Position numbers and translations under genes: made by a program. Below, piece after piece: positions 36,701-48,617 of a stretch of DNA of 55,149 nucleotides (within the stretch, counting starts at the first letter, position 1; every line of letters starts with the position of its first letter). Below the pieces are notes generated by a model. That model was not told where the DNA came from. It was given only the letters and a program-made list of their open reading frames with translations, and ran no database searches. Location: assembly GCA_004335635.1 (NCBI GenBank), contig QAXH01001415.1, forward strand, positions 336 to 55,484, in the 5' to 3' direction. The DNA is from Chloromonas sp. AAM2. Taxonomy: Eukaryota; Chlorophyta; Chlorophyceae; Chlamydomonadales; Chlamydomonadaceae.

Positions 36701-39700
36701 TTCTTCCTCGTCCGACTTGGGGCGTATTTCCGTAAACCTCAGCACTGACAGCACCTGGACCACCTCTGGAGGGCACACACACCTGCAGATGCAACCAGAT
36801 GAGAGCAAACAGTTTGCTTTTCAGCGAGCACAGAGCACAAGTGAAAACTGTACTGTCCTGCACATGCAGGTTGCTTGTCTGGCCAGTCAGTGCGCCAGCT
36901 AATCTCAACACAACCTTTGCATCTGACCAATCAAACATGTGCTCACGCCAAACGACCTACTTGTGCTTGCGTACTAGATCAGCCACCAGCTGCACAGCCT
37001 CCAGGGTGAGCTTGCCGTGTGTCTCAGGCGAGGCCAGCAGCTCACGCACAGCGGAACAGGACAGGCCACGCATCTGGGAGTCAGGGGAAGCCATGTGAGG
37101 CACGACCGCTTGCAGCAGGTCTGACCTGCAAGTACATGCCAAAATGCAGCCACGTGTGAAGGGGGGACTGAGGTGGCCCGGCATGGTTCAACTGTGGAAT
37201 GGAAACACCTGTTCAAGTACTGTGTACAAATTCTTTGTCTATCACAATGAGGCTACGATCTCGAACATCAAAGCGAGTTTGGCGAAAGGTGTTGTACTGG
37301 TGTTGATGTGTTGTGCCAATAAACTGATTGGAGCGGGTGGTCACGCCTGGGGGTGGTGCAAGCCCAGGTGCAACCTGCCAGGGCGCGCTGCAAGCAGCGA
37401 CACCCCGGCCCCGGAAAAGATTCANNNNNNNNNNNATACCCTCGTTCTTATGTTACAACGAACAGAACAGAAACTACACTTGATCTTAGCCAAAAGGCCG
37501 AGAAAGGTATGATTGTACGGAGCGTTCCGGAGGGCATTAATTGAACCCTGCTCCACCAGGCGAGGTCGGGCGATGGTGGGTTTGGGGCAAATCGCAGTTC
37601 CCCACCATTTGTGCATGACAACGCACTCAGCTCCTCGCGGAAAGACATACAAGTATCTCGGAAGCCCTATTTCAGTTTTACACTGCCTTGCAGCCGAGCT
37701 GCAGACTTGATTCAAACTCCAAACTACCCTAGGGTTTCCAACCACCCCGATTCCAGAAATGCCACTTACGCGTAGTTGAAGTGAGGCAATGTCGTCAGCA
37801 GCGTCGCAAGGCACTTCATCGCTACTCTTGCGTGCGCCAACGCCTTGGCTGCAGCGCTGCCGCCTGCTGCACGTTTCACGCCGTTGGCACCTGTGCGCGG
37901 CTGCTGCAGACCACCCTTGCATGCAGCTAGCAGATGCTTGAGGTAGGCTTGGTACTGCTTCAGCAGTGCAGACTCGTAGTCACGCAGACGCTGAACCTCC
38001 TTGCTCACCTGTGAAAGCCAAAGGTGTATGCACATGCCTGTTTGCACACCTGGGTTCTGGGTGGTGGCGACTCGGACCAACAGACACTGAAGGTTGTCCC
38101 TAAGCAACTTGCTTACTCAACTATTTCTCCCACATCTGGAACCCTGCATCGGCATGCGTCCATCTGACCAGAACAACATCCCAGTCTGGCGGCAAAGCGC
38201 GTCCTTGTTCTTTCTAGCTTTTTGTTGAGACTGTTGAGAACGCGTCGTGCATCAACCAACGTCATGCGTCTGTACCCGCACACAGCGCTCACCCAGTGTA
38301 TCCCACCTAAACTCTATGCCCTAACCTAGCGTGAACTTAAGCGTCTTCCAAGCTGTGCATGACTCCTAAGGCTCCTATGGCCGCAGATGTAAGCCCACCT
38401 TGACTTCAAGTTCCTTTTCAGTAGGTGGGCGGATGCGGTACCCAGGCACAATGTCCTTGAAAACTGCCAACAGCGATACCATCGCCAGCCGCGATATCTG
38501 CACCATCACAAAAACACACATGAACAAGCCAGCTTGAACACACACATCCAAGCATGTGGTGTGCCTATGCCCCAGCACCAATTTGTACTGGTCATTATGC
38601 AATATACGCCACCTTGCCACGTGTGCTTCTGTGATGTGACTGCCGTGGTGTTCATCGCATACAGATTGTAATGGAAGTGAACAACAACCAGCCTGCCTAT
38701 GTAGATGCGTCCCTGATACTTCGACGTGTACCTTGTATGGCGTGGTACAACCCAGCACACCCACGTGCCCCACGTGGCCCCTCACCTGACTGTCCTCGTC
38801 AGCACACAGTCCTGCCAGCACCCGCAGCTCCCCCACCGCCTCCTCCGGCCCCGCTAGGAGCCGGCTGGCCGCCAGGGCCATGGTCTCCCGCGCCCTAGAC
38901 ACGCGCTGGTGACAGTCCTCCAGGGAGCGCAGGGCAACGAGTGCGGGAGGAACAACACCTGCACACACAACACGAAACTCGACAAGATGATGTTGCGTGC
39001 ATGCGTGCATACGGTTCAGTGCGGCGTACGCGGCCATTGTCATGGCTTCTTCGTGAAAGCTGAATGCGGCAGTTGGTGCAAAGTTGCCTGTTTTGTACAT
39101 CCTTGCTGAGTGAAGCGGGAACACACGCACTGCTGTGCCAAACTAAGACACCATGCCCTGCTGCAGGACAAGAAGACGTGGTGTACTGGGCTCGCTTATG
39201 CTTATGCAAGTTGGCTTGACCCACGTTCCGCCGCCTCCCGCTCCTGCTGCTTCCTGCGAGCCGCCTCCTGCCGTGCAGTGAGCTCCGCCCTGTCAGCGGC
39301 CTCCTGGTCGCGCTTCTTCAGCGTCACCTCCAGCTCATCCTCAATGGTGATGCCCTCAACCTGAGATTACGTAAGGAAAACCATGTGAGAACCAGCTTAA
39401 TTACTGAAATGGCGCGCAAGTTGCTTGATTAGCTGTTAACACAGGCACACTCTGCCGGAGGTGCTGCAGGTACGATGGCAGGCCATGCTGCACACCTTGC
39501 ATGTGTACGGTACTGCTACAAACTACTTTGAAATGTGGTGGCCCTGCAGTACGGTAGAGGTAGTGAGACGACAAACGCTAGGCTGCTTGCTGCCAACGCC
39601 TTCCTGCCGTGCCATACACTGACCTGAACGACTTCTGACGCCCTTGGTAGAGCACCAAGGGCCCTTGTCGGCCCCCCCTTGGCAGCCTTCTCATACTGGA

Positions 39701-40783
39701 GATCACCCTCTGGCGTTTTGGTAGGCAGGCCACGGCTCTTTGGCCCTGCGTCCTCTCTTTCTGAGCGCGGCACGCGTTCATAAGCCTCCAGGCCTTCTTC
39801 CTCGTCATCATTGTCTTTGGACATCGACTGACCCATGCGACCGTGCTGTGTGTCTGGCTCGTCTGCATCTTCAGCGGTGGCATTTGCTTCTAGCTTGCCT
39901 GGCTGCTGGCTGGCTGCTGCTTCGCGCTGCTGTGTGTCCTTGACCGACCTGCGGCAGCGGGAGTGGGGGCAGGCATGTTGGCCAGGTGGATGTAAGCTAG
40001 TTGGGCACGTAAACAAGCAAAGGAACCTCTTCTGCAAACTCAGTAGGTGAGTCAGCGAGCGATGTGTGTGGAGTGTGCAGTGTGTGTAAGTAACAGTAAG
40101 TAACACTAGGTGGAATTTCTCACTGTCATGCATGGTGATACAGCACTGTGCCAGCCGGCAGTGGATCTGACATGCACACCGGCACTGAGCCTCCTCTGCA
40201 TGAGCCACCATAATTTGTTTGCAAAAGGTGGCTTGCGCAGTTGCTTGCCGTAGCAGCAGTATTGAGCCTACCTGTTGAGTGCCTTGGTGTCAAGATTCTT
40301 CAGAAAGCCCAGGCTGGGTGTGTGCTGTGTCACCCATGCCACGTCCTCATCGCTGACCTCAAGCTCTTCCTCGCTGTTAGCCCCTTCATGCGGACCGGCT
40401 TCGCCCGGCAAGGGCACGTCGCGCTGAAACTGCTTTTTCTTGAAGCCACCCTGCAAATGCAGAGCATGTATGTGGAAGGCGTCATAACTCACCTCGTCTG
40501 CGCAATCGTGAGTGCGCGTGCAATGCATGTGATCATGGCATGTGCTAGAACTACAACAGCACGGGAATAATGATTCCATTTCGACTGTAAGTGGGTTGAG
40601 GAGTGGGTCATGCACACAATTGCATGTGACCCCCAAAAAGACCCAGCTCACCTTGGGCTTCTGCTTATGGCCTTTGAGGCCCTGCTGCTTCTGGCCGCCA
40701 CCGCCTGGGCTTGGCTTGCCCTTCTTCCCCACACCCTGGCCGGAAGCGCCCCCACCAGAGACATTCTTGCGCTTCATAGCCAT
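30712..40783 (-). CDS. NOC3: nucleolar complex protein 3 (NOC3)
   Basis: NOC3 works with NOC2 in moving and maturing pre-60S ribosomal particles and has been linked to replication licensing in yeast. Seventeen exons keep frame: 40783-40652, 40450-40272, 39948-39624, 39360-39225, 38958-38786, 38497-38399, 38008-37770, 37125-36961, 36782-36670, 36524-36454, 35922-35833, 35494-35129, 33949-33485, 32967-32846, 32284-32110, 31714-31365, 31033-30712 (1173 residues; animal and yeast forms are about 650-800). Key motifs: SLGFLKNLDTKALNR (exon 2), SLLAVFKDIVPGYRIR (exon 6), SKEVQRLRDYESALLKQY (exon 7), and the CBF/NOC3 homology region in exons 12-15 with HPLLYAALEGL, GEALNIDRRE, RLAAFAKRC, and WELPLLTQHYHPHIAQ. 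The extra length comes from Gly/Thr/acidic insertions in exons 12, 13 and 16. The N terminus is a Gly/Lys-rich nucleolar-type leader. A U2 snRNA gene lies in intron 7. A start six bases later (40777) is possible. Confidence 0.96.
32692..32770. repeat. 42-bp tandem duplication
   Basis: Two almost perfect copies, starting GTCAGGAGCTGTCACAGG at 32692 and 32734, in the intron between NOC3 exons 14 and 13-side sequences (intron 14). Confidence 0.9.
33233..33320. repeat. 88-bp repeat, copy 1 of 3 (NOC3 intron 13)
   Basis: Starts GGGCTTCAGGATTCAG and ends GTGATCATCACA; same-orientation copies at 34252-34339 and 34749-34836. Confidence 0.92.
34252..34339. repeat. 88-bp repeat, copy 2 of 3 (NOC3 intron 12)
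   Basis: Differs from copies 1 and 3 by a handful of substitutions. Flanking sequence upstream (34110-34250) is also related to that before copy 3 (34610-34748), so copies 2 and 3 belong to a larger degenerate tandem duplication with a period of about 497 bases. Confidence 0.92.
34749..34836. repeat. 88-bp repeat, copy 3 of 3 (NOC3 intron 12)
   Basis: Same 88-base unit as 33233-33320 and 34252-34339; contains AATAAAGTGTGATCATCAC near its end. Confidence 0.92.
37343..37510 (-). ncRNA. U2: U2 spliceosomal snRNA
   Basis: U2 snRNA pairs with the intron branch site and with U6 in the spliceosome. The minus strand from 37510 begins ATACCTTTCTCGG, the plant-type U2 5' end, followed by the invariant CCTTTTGGCTAAGATCAAGT. 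Stem-loop IIa is recognisable as TCGTT paired with AACGA. An 11-N gap (about 37425-37435) interrupts the middle. After it come a Sm-like ATCTTTTCCGG, a GC-rich stem III and stem-loop IV (CCTGG...TTGCACCACC...CCAGG, the U2B'' site). The 3' end is approximate. The branch-site recognition segment reads GTAGTTTC instead of the usual GTAGTATC. The gene lies on the same strand within NOC3 intron 7 (37126-37769). It could be a functional variant or a diverged copy. Confidence 0.9.
37425..37435. other. assembly gap (11 N)
   Basis: Run of N inside the U2 snRNA gene; the missing length is not known. Confidence 0.98.
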
Positions 40784-41602
40784 ACCATGAAACACGCGCA
40801 CTCAATCAGTCGGGTAGCTCCTGCTAGATTGATGGCAGAGCCGGTTGAAATGTCCGTGGGCGCCGCCGGGTTCGGTTGATTCAAGGTGGGTGATTGACAG
40901 CCCACGGCCACAATTGCAAATGAAATTATAATCGGATTAGTGGAGGCATGCAATAGCAAAACAAATAGGGAAGGTTCGTTGACCGTTGCCCGGCATTCGT
41001 AACTTTGATGTGCACCCTACGCTTTGATTGAGTAACGCTAAGCGAACGAGGGTGTACAACGAGTGGCACACCGTTCAGAGAAGCTTGCGGACATCGCAAT
41101 TATCGCCATCTGGTCAACATCAACCGGTTCATGCGCTCGACCTTGCGCAGCATCTGTACAATCAACATACAATGTAGAAGAATTAAGCCACGTCTGATGG
41201 GTTCGCGATGGCACTACCAAAGGTCCCAGGAGTAGAAAAAACCTCTGCGAATGTAGCGGTGGGCTAAGCAATTGCAACATGGCACTTTCAATACCATTAA
41301 CACCGCGTGTGTTCGCAGATGAGCAGATGAGTCGTATCCAGCCCGTGATCGTAAGGAAGACGTAACATGTGGGGTGTGATTAGGAAACCCTAAAAAACCG
41401 CCCAGTGACTTTGGTTTGCGCAGAGCCCATCTTTATCAAAGGTCGGGAGTTGTGTCTCGTCGCGCGCTTGACTTGATCCTTCCCCGCCTGAAATCGCCCA
41501 CCATCGGCCGATTCTCGCCTCGTCTACGCCTTGTCGGCCTTCCGTGTTCTGCCTCCGCATAGCCTGCAGCAAGCGCGCCCACCATTTGACGTTGGGAGAA
41601 GC
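40784..41602. promoter_or_regulatory. divergent intergenic region between NOC3 and the DUF4336 gene
   Basis: The two genes are transcribed away from each other from this 819-base stretch, so it should hold both promoters and leaders. No further exon or named element was recognised. Confidence 0.5.
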
Positions 41603-44600
41603 ATGGCGTCGCCTCACGGTTCTTTACCCACGCCCAAAACAAACGAGCCTGCAGCTCTCCCGGCAAACCTGAATATTTTGTCTGGGTTGATTCCAAGAGG
41701 ACCATTCCTGTGGACTGTCGAGGGCATGTTGCCGATGGTGGGTTTACATACATGCATGCATACAAAAAAATGTTAGCCAGTTCTGTGACAATTTCAAGAA
41801 CGACACTGGAACCAGTGTGGTGGCCGGACAACGGGGCGACAGGGTTCATGCCAGGGTCGAGGGCTGGTCAGAGAGGCAACGCATTACTCACTATCTCTGC
41901 CAACGTCCACAGGCCAATCCCCTAAGGTTGTCCCCTTTTTCCTGCGACCACACTGACCCCTGCACTTGTGCGTACACATGTAACTCTACCTTTCCAGTCC
42001 TGACGTGTCATTTTCACAAAGGGCCGCATGGCGTGTGTGGGTGAAATACAGGCTTGGCGTCTACGGAGCAGTGAACCTCGGCAAACTGCATGATGGGTAG
42101 TTTGCATACATGTGCAGGTCAACCCTAGCTTACCCTGGCCCATCCAATGACTGCTCTGCTCTGCAGTTCACTGTCTGTACACTTCCAGTGCGCATGACCG
42201 TGCTGGGTCTGCCCAAGGCTTCATCTGGCCAAAGCCTTGCTCTGGTGGACCTGCTCGTATACAGTCCTTTCTACCCAACACAGGAGATTATGGTACAAAT
42301 CAAGGCAGGTGGCTGGAGAGAAATCTGGGCGCAGGCAGGGGGTAAACTTGCAGCGCTTTTTGCAAAATGCGTTTATGATGAGGCGATGATGAAGTACTCC
42401 GGAGGGCAGGGTCAGGTGACACAAAAATGCAACTCTCCCTGATTTGCTTCCAGACGACTTCCCAACTAAGTATGAACATAAGTAATCAAAATGTGTATCA
42501 ATATACAAACATACATTTAGATGTAGGCATGAGACTAGACATGGCAAGACAGACGTTGACATAGATAATCAACGATTGAACAAATTAAGGAAATGGGGGT
42601 GGGGTATGGTCAAGCATGTGCACAACACCACCTGACGCCGTGGTCTGCACCTGACCCACTGCCCAGTGTCGACGCGTTTGCCATCCGCGAACATGACAAG
42701 ACGGCCTTTTTGCTTGCTTGTTTGTTGCAGGCCGTTGGAACCGTCAAGTACATTGTCGCACCCAACAACATGCACCACAAGTAAGGATTATCAAGTCTGT
42801 GTTTCCAAAAATTGTCCCAGAACTGGCAAACGTTTTTTATACATACCAAGTTTGCGATGTTTGCACCAGCTCGGCTGCTTGTCTTGAAGTGTTCTTGCGA
42901 GTTTTCCAGAACAAGATATAAGGTTGTAGCTAAACTAGGCCAATGTGATCTGTCAGTTCATTCTGTCTGTCACAAGCCCGCTCCAGTGACTACAGAGAGT
43001 GCAGTCGCAGATGCTCTAGAGCTTACACAGAATGCATCCTTCACGCTGTCCTGTCCGTAAACCTTTTGTGTGTTCGGTGGCATTTGAATTTTGACATAGC
43101 GATAGCAGTTGTGAGACGCTGTTCTCCAGAGTAACATGCAAGCACTTCACACCACTTTCAATTGTTGTGGTTACCCGTCCGTGGTTTCCGACGAATCATA
43201 CATTGGCTTCTGTTAGTTATGGGCGGCTCTGAAGCCACGCTATACACGCTCACAACAATTGGCTTCTGTTTGTTACGGATAGCACCTGAAGCCACTCTGA
43301 GGGCAGCGTTCTGCATGCAACACCGAACACATGCGCTCTTCCTCTGCAGTTGGGCGGGTGATTTCAAGGCCGCCTGCCCTGGCTCGGTGCTGATCGCTCC
43401 CCAGTCACTCAAGGCCAAGAGGCCTGACCTGGCCATCGATCATGTGTTCCCCAGTGAGTGTTCCCCAGTGAGTGTCCTCCAGTGAGTGTTCCCCAGTGAG
43501 TGTTCCCCAGTGAGTGTTCCCCAGTGAGTGTCCTCCAGTGAGTGTTCCCCTTCAGTGTTCCCCAGTGAGTGTTCCCCAGCAGACGTTTGACATGCACGTA
43601 CACAGTCATTCAGATGGTGTGCCACAGTTGCAAGCCATAACAGTTTGTGACAGCAGTTTGTTGGACAGTATGCAACGCCTGCACGTGCGTGCACGTGTGC
43701 AGTCAGTCTTGGAATGGTTGCCCCTGTTCACTGTTGCGGTTTGTGACAGGCTGTGGCGACACTTTGGGGTGGTATGCAACGTGCACACTGAGAAAAAATG
43801 AGGTCTTGGCAATGGATTGTGTTGGCCTCTCCCGCCTTGTATAGTATCCTATTTCATGCCGCACTCACTGCTGTCACTGGCACAACATCAATCTCGCCAA
43901 CCAACATGACATGCATGCACGCTGCAAATGGATCAGTGCATGCACGTACCTCTTTCGCCCAACCTGCCGATATGCCGCATCAAAAGGTACACAAAGCATG
44001 CACATGCACATGCAACCGCATACGCATAACCATGCGTGCACTTGGGCCCTTGTTCGCAGGCCTTCCCTCTGAGTGGCCCCTGGACCTGCTCTCCCTGTCC
44101 CAGGTCCCTCTGGTGCCCGAGGAGCTGGTGGTGGTGCACAGGCCATCACGCACGCTGGCGGTGACTGACATGGCGTTCAACTTCCAGTCAGGTCAGTCAC
44201 ACGGGGCTGAGTTAGAGCGATTCTTACGGTTGGTTGCTCGTCCAAAGCCGTGTAATGATGATGAACCTTTGCCTTGTTCCAGGTGGCGCCACCCCCATGC
44301 CCAGGGGTGCGCCTGTGACGGCCTACCTCTACCTGACCAGCGGCTACCGGCCCTGCTGCATCACCACACCGTTCAAGGTGAGGGATGGTAATGTCAGAAG
44401 TCAACTGTGAAGGACGGCAATGTCATAAGTCAACTGTGAAGGATGGCCGCCGCCAGGATGGCACACACAAGGATCACATGGTCCATGCGGATGAGCTCTG
44501 GCAGTCGCTGTGCAACACTGTGAATCACAAGAGGGGAGGGATTCCAACCCGTCCAACCTACATGTGAAGGGGATTGCGGCACACCCGGATAGTGATGGTG

Positions 44601-46118
44601 GTGGCCAACCCCTTGAGGTGCTATCCTGACCGCATACCTCGTTAGACTTGAAAAATGGGCCTGAAAACATGTGAAAATCGTTCATTGTTGTGCTGATTGG
44701 CATCCACAAAATGCAGGATACATCAATCACAACGTTGGTATGCACGTCACTTCTGTTCTTCCAGCACACCAACGTTTTCCCTTATGTTCTGTTATTCCTT
44801 CAGTGGATGCTCCAGGACGCTGCCAGCACCCAGTCAGCGATAGAAGAGCTTTTGAAGGAGGACTTTGACCAGGTCAGTGGGGGTGCTCTCTTGGGGCAGT
44901 CGGGCCGTTAGTTACTCTTAAGGATTACATGGTGGGAGCACTAGTTCACTAAGCCAGCATCGCTTCCGCGGAACACAGTTGACAAGCAAACGGACCCAAA
45001 GACATACCTGGTATGGCGCCAGTCCTGGTATGGCACAGCAACCATCTATGGGCAGTGTGGGTTCTCGCACTGCAACTAGCACCTGTGTTGCTGGAAGGCT
45101 GCTCCTAACACATTTCATAACTAACGCAGTTCTTACACTCAACTCTGATTATCATAGCCCACCGCTGCCCATGAACTGCTTGGCACGTCCTTGCACAGCC
45201 TTATCCGCTCAGACCCTGAAACACTCGTGCGCATCCCACAGAGCTCTGTACTTGTGAAAGTGCACGACCAGAATGCATGCTTCACCACACGCTGCACCAC
45301 ACTGCATGATATGAAGACTGGGCCGTGCTTGATCTGTCTGATGAATTGCCTTGCAGGTTGTGATGGCCCATGGCTCTGTCATCAGCACGGGTGGTAAGCA
45401 GGCGCTGACCAAGGTGAGGTGGTTGCATGCGCGCTAGTGCATGGTGTAGAAGCATGTGCCTAGCATGTGGTAAGGAAGCGCTGACCAAGGTGAGGTGGTT
45501 GCATGAGCATCTGAGAAGTGATGCTGCATCACAACATACAGCACGGTAGGGACATGTTGAAGCAGACAAACAGCTAGTTGCATGGGGGATGACTGCTATG
45601 CCTGATGATGCCTGGTGAGATGGCTGCCTGCTGACCAGTGCATGGTGTAGAAGCATGTACCTGGCACACCCAAGTTTTAAGGTAATCACCCACGTGCTAT
45701 GCCTGGTGATGCAGCTAGAGCTAATCGGCGAACCCACAAGAGTATTCAAAACTAGGGCATGTTCTGCCAACCTTAATCACTTAGCTGCTTAGCATCCGGA
45801 AATTGTGTGGAGAACGCATGTAATGCCATCGTGCTCCTCTGGCGCTGCTCTCCACAGGGCACGCTGGACTTTGTGACCAAGGTAGCCAAAGCACAGGCCA
45901 AGAAGAAGGAGGGCAAAGGCCTCATGGGCTTCACCAGCAGGCTCTCAATGCCCCGGCTACCCCTGCCCAACAAGCAACACGCCCTGCCCAAGCTAGGCAT
46001 GCCCAGCTACGTTCAGGAGGCTCATGCCCAGGCAGTCAAGCACCCATATGTTGTGGCCGGGGGCCTAGCCGCTGCAGTAGCAATCGGGTTTGCCATCATG
46101 ACCGTCAGTCGCAAGTGA
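41603..46118 (+). CDS. DUF4336 protein (metallo-hydrolase-like) with C-terminal membrane anchor
   Basis: Nine exons keep frame: 41603-41737, 42167-42304, 42731-42780, 43350-43453, 44060-44191, 44283-44377, 44804-44872, 45357-45413 and 45858-46118, giving 346 residues. DUF4336 landmarks are GPFLWTVEGMLPM, PVRMTVLGLP, VYSPFYPTQE, VGTVKYIVAPNNMHH, GDFKAACPGSVLIAP, KAKRPDLAIDHVF, and near the C terminus VVMAHGSVISTGGKQAL. The family is found in cyanobacteria, algae and plants, resembles metallo-beta-lactamase-fold proteins, and has no established reaction that I know of. The last exon adds a Lys-rich linker and a hydrophobic segment HPYVVAGGLAAAVAIGFAIM ending in TVSRK, as in a tail-anchored protein. 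Intron 2 appears to be GC-AG (AAG|GCAGGT), which gives the best family match VQIKAVGTVKY; ATG|GTACAA is the GT alternative. Introns 4, 6 and 8 begin with duplicated donor regions. Confidence 0.92.
42814..42831 (+). repeat. copy of the dispersed 18-mer
   Basis: GTCCCAGAACTGGCAAAC, identical to 22534-22551 and 30470-30487, in intron 3 of the DUF4336 gene. Confidence 0.8.
43447..43585 (+). repeat. 14-bp tandem array of splice-donor units
   Basis: About ten copies of TTCCCCAGTGAGTG (variant TCCTCCAGTGAGTG at units 3 and 7; unit 8 is 13 bases and lacks the donor; unit 10 is degenerate). Unit 1 contains the real exon 4/intron 4 junction, CCCCA|GTGAGT at 43453/43454. Seven further units carry the same donor-like CA|GTGAGT. 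Confidence 0.95.
44378..44447 (+). repeat. 29-bp tandem repeat starting at the exon 6 donor
   Basis: The first unit 44378-44406 begins exactly at the intron 6 donor GTGAGG; the second is 44407-44435 and a partial third starts at 44436. Each later unit begins GTGAAG. Confidence 0.9.
45391..45505 (+). repeat. duplication of exon 8 end plus donor, 76-bp spacing
   Basis: Bases 45391-45429 span the last 23 bases of exon 8 and the first 16 of intron 8; 45467-45505 repeat them with 37 of 39 identities, including the junction CCAAG|GTGAGG. A more diverged third segment of the same unit is near 45630-45667. Confidence 0.9.
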
Positions 46119-48617
46119 GGACTACCTTGCTTGCCATCAGAGCTTGGCTTGGGCCGAGGACGTCAGCAGTGGCCGTGAACTTGATCCTTGGTTCAGAGGC
46201 ATCGGTTTGTTGGCCGGGGTCAGGGAGGAGGAGCGGATGCTGTCTTTGTTTTGTTCACGTTGTGGGGCTGTGCAGAGTGGAACCCAGACAGAGAGGTATA
46301 ACGTTTCAGCAGATCAAAGTAGATCCAAGCAACATGTGCTATGGAAAGCAAAGCCTGTCCTACATTACCCAGGTAACATTACCTGGTAGGGTGTTTCAGG
46401 CCCAGTAAAAAGTAGCTCCTTACGTGGTACACCCCTGATAGAAGTTAAAGATGGTGCAATTCTAAGCATGTCTGCGCTTTCGATCGCTCGATTTGGTGGA
46501 AAAATGGATGGGTCGGGTCAGCGGCCCAACCAATTCTGTTGAAGCATTCTTGCGCACACGTAAACGCTTTTTCTCGCTCATCTCTGAACCAAATCCGATG
46601 CCGTCTTGACCCAACGACTGGCGCGCGTCTCAATAAGCAGCGGTTGATTTATCAGCCTGCCCAGCTCTCTGCCAGGATGCCGGCGTCGGTTTTCCTCACC
46701 TTGGCTCAGACGGGATTTTTCGGGCTCAGCCGCGAATTCTACGCTTCCGCCTGCAACTCGGTATGGATATGCAGGATGCGCGCCGGATGCGTAAGAAAAG
46801 TTTTGCGCTCGGCATGGGCCGGCAGACCACCTTGAAAAGTGCACATGTACACCATGGGCCCATGCAGAGCCCTTCCACCAATGCATGCAGCTTCAGCGCA
46901 CAGGATGAGTCCATATGGGATGTTTGAACGCCATTACTTCATCGATCTCGGCTTTGTACGCCGGGCATGGCGTTTTGGTGTGGGCAGACCCTGACTCTAC
47001 CATGGCATGCGCATGGTTGGTCCGACACTGTCTGGACCTGCTCTGACCACTTAGGGAGCAACCTTTAGGTTGTCTCAGGCCCCATGCATTGTCAAACAGC
47101 AGAAATCTCAGCAGGGGAGACACTCAGGTATGTCTAATGGTAGACTGGGCTTGCATGCTTTCACCAGCACAGCAGGTAGGTTGGATGCTCGTGGATGCTG
47201 ATGAAGCTCGGCACAAAGGTCCTCTGTAATGTTATTGAGCCATGGCCGAAGCCTCATCTTGGGAAAATGCGGGAATAGTCCTGAACCTTACGCCAACGCC
47301 ACTGTGTGCGCTTAACAGGATTTCCTCACAATTCTACAAAACTAGACCTGATTTGAAGGCCCAATTGTTTTCATCGCCTTTAATATGGGTGGAGATCTTA
47401 ACATCTTTTTTGGATTTTTCGAAAAAGATGCAGACAGGCCATGCTACTGAGTCTGAGTGTTCAAATGCACCTTGCGATGGCATTCATGTGGAAAACAATG
47501 CAACTCAACAACGAAACTTTTTCTGCTGGTTTATTGGGATGTTGGGAGGATTTGTGCAAAGTTTGGTTGCGAGGTCTGACCCCGCGCAACTTGTGGGAAT
47601 TCCCAAGTGGACGAGGTATGTCATGTGAGTGAATTTCAGTGTTCAATTGCACCTAGCGGGCCCATTCACGGGCCAAAACGGACGAGAACACGTTTGCCGG
47701 ATGCGTCTTAGTTCGTAGCTGCCTGTAGGCCCATCGCATATGGCGTGACTCGCTGGGGCGACTCGCTGCCTTAGAAACGGCTAAAGAAAACGGTTATATG
47801 ATATCTGGTGAGACCACCGAGCCGATTCCAAGGAAATGAAAGATGCAAAAGGTCTTAGATATGTCCCACTCAGCTACATTTCGAATCTCAGGCCCATCGG
47901 AGTGGTTCGCATTTTGGCTTGAACCACCCTACCTGGGTAATGTAGGACCATGAAGAGCTACTAATGGCTACGACCTTAGTATGCAGCACATCTTGGGGCA
48001 CTTTCTTACTCTGGCATAGGGGTCACCAACTTTGATGCTTCATTGCTGATTCCTCACTCTTGGACACACTGCATTGGAAGGTGACATGGTGGGAGTGCTA
48101 CTTACTAGCCCTTTCTCGAATTTGATATAAAATAAAGGAGACTCCCAACCGGGTCAGCAGAGGTTGTTTTCCTCTGTGGTGGAGCCATCCACCGCTTGTC
48201 AACGCATGCCCCATGAGTCGTGCAAACATAGGGATGCTTGCATCACATGCTTGTACACAGTATAGGTTGTTTGCCAGCCGGAGTGCTTGCCCGTGCAAAC
48301 CCCTTGAGAGGTTCTTAATGAGAATACCAGTGCTGCAATTTGTTTGTTGGCGATCGGCCTCGCTGGTCCAAGGTGCACCCGGCCTTACATGCCACAAGAA
48401 GACTTCACATTCATATTCCTGCACAACCTCGAGTTGGCACTCGCTATATCTTCAACTGTGTTGGGTTCTCTCCTGGTCCGGATAGCATGTAATGATAATG
48501 AGGTGTGTTGACCTTGCCATAACTGGCAATGACGCGATTAAGATTGTAACCGCATTCTGGGCGGACTGGAGCAGCTGGACGCTGCTCCTCCGATGATCGC
48601 TCTGTGAACCATGTCCG
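46119..48617. other. intergenic stretch bounded by inverted repeats
   Basis: Between the DUF4336 stop and the formyltransferase gene. One uninterrupted frame, 47242-47628 (+, 128 residues, with an ATG in good context), lies inside the inverted-repeat-bounded part; it matches no family I know. Confidence 0.45.
46357..47947. mobile_element. possible 1.6-kb element with terminal inverted repeats
   Basis: The left end starts GTCCTACATTACCCAGGTA (46357); the reverse complement of the right end (47929-47947) starts with the same 19 bases. Further inside, GGGTG-TTCA-GCC also matches, after a 13-base insertion in the left copy that makes a local palindrome. No transposase was recognised and no clear target-site duplication was found, so a simple inverted duplication is an alternative. 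Confidence 0.42.
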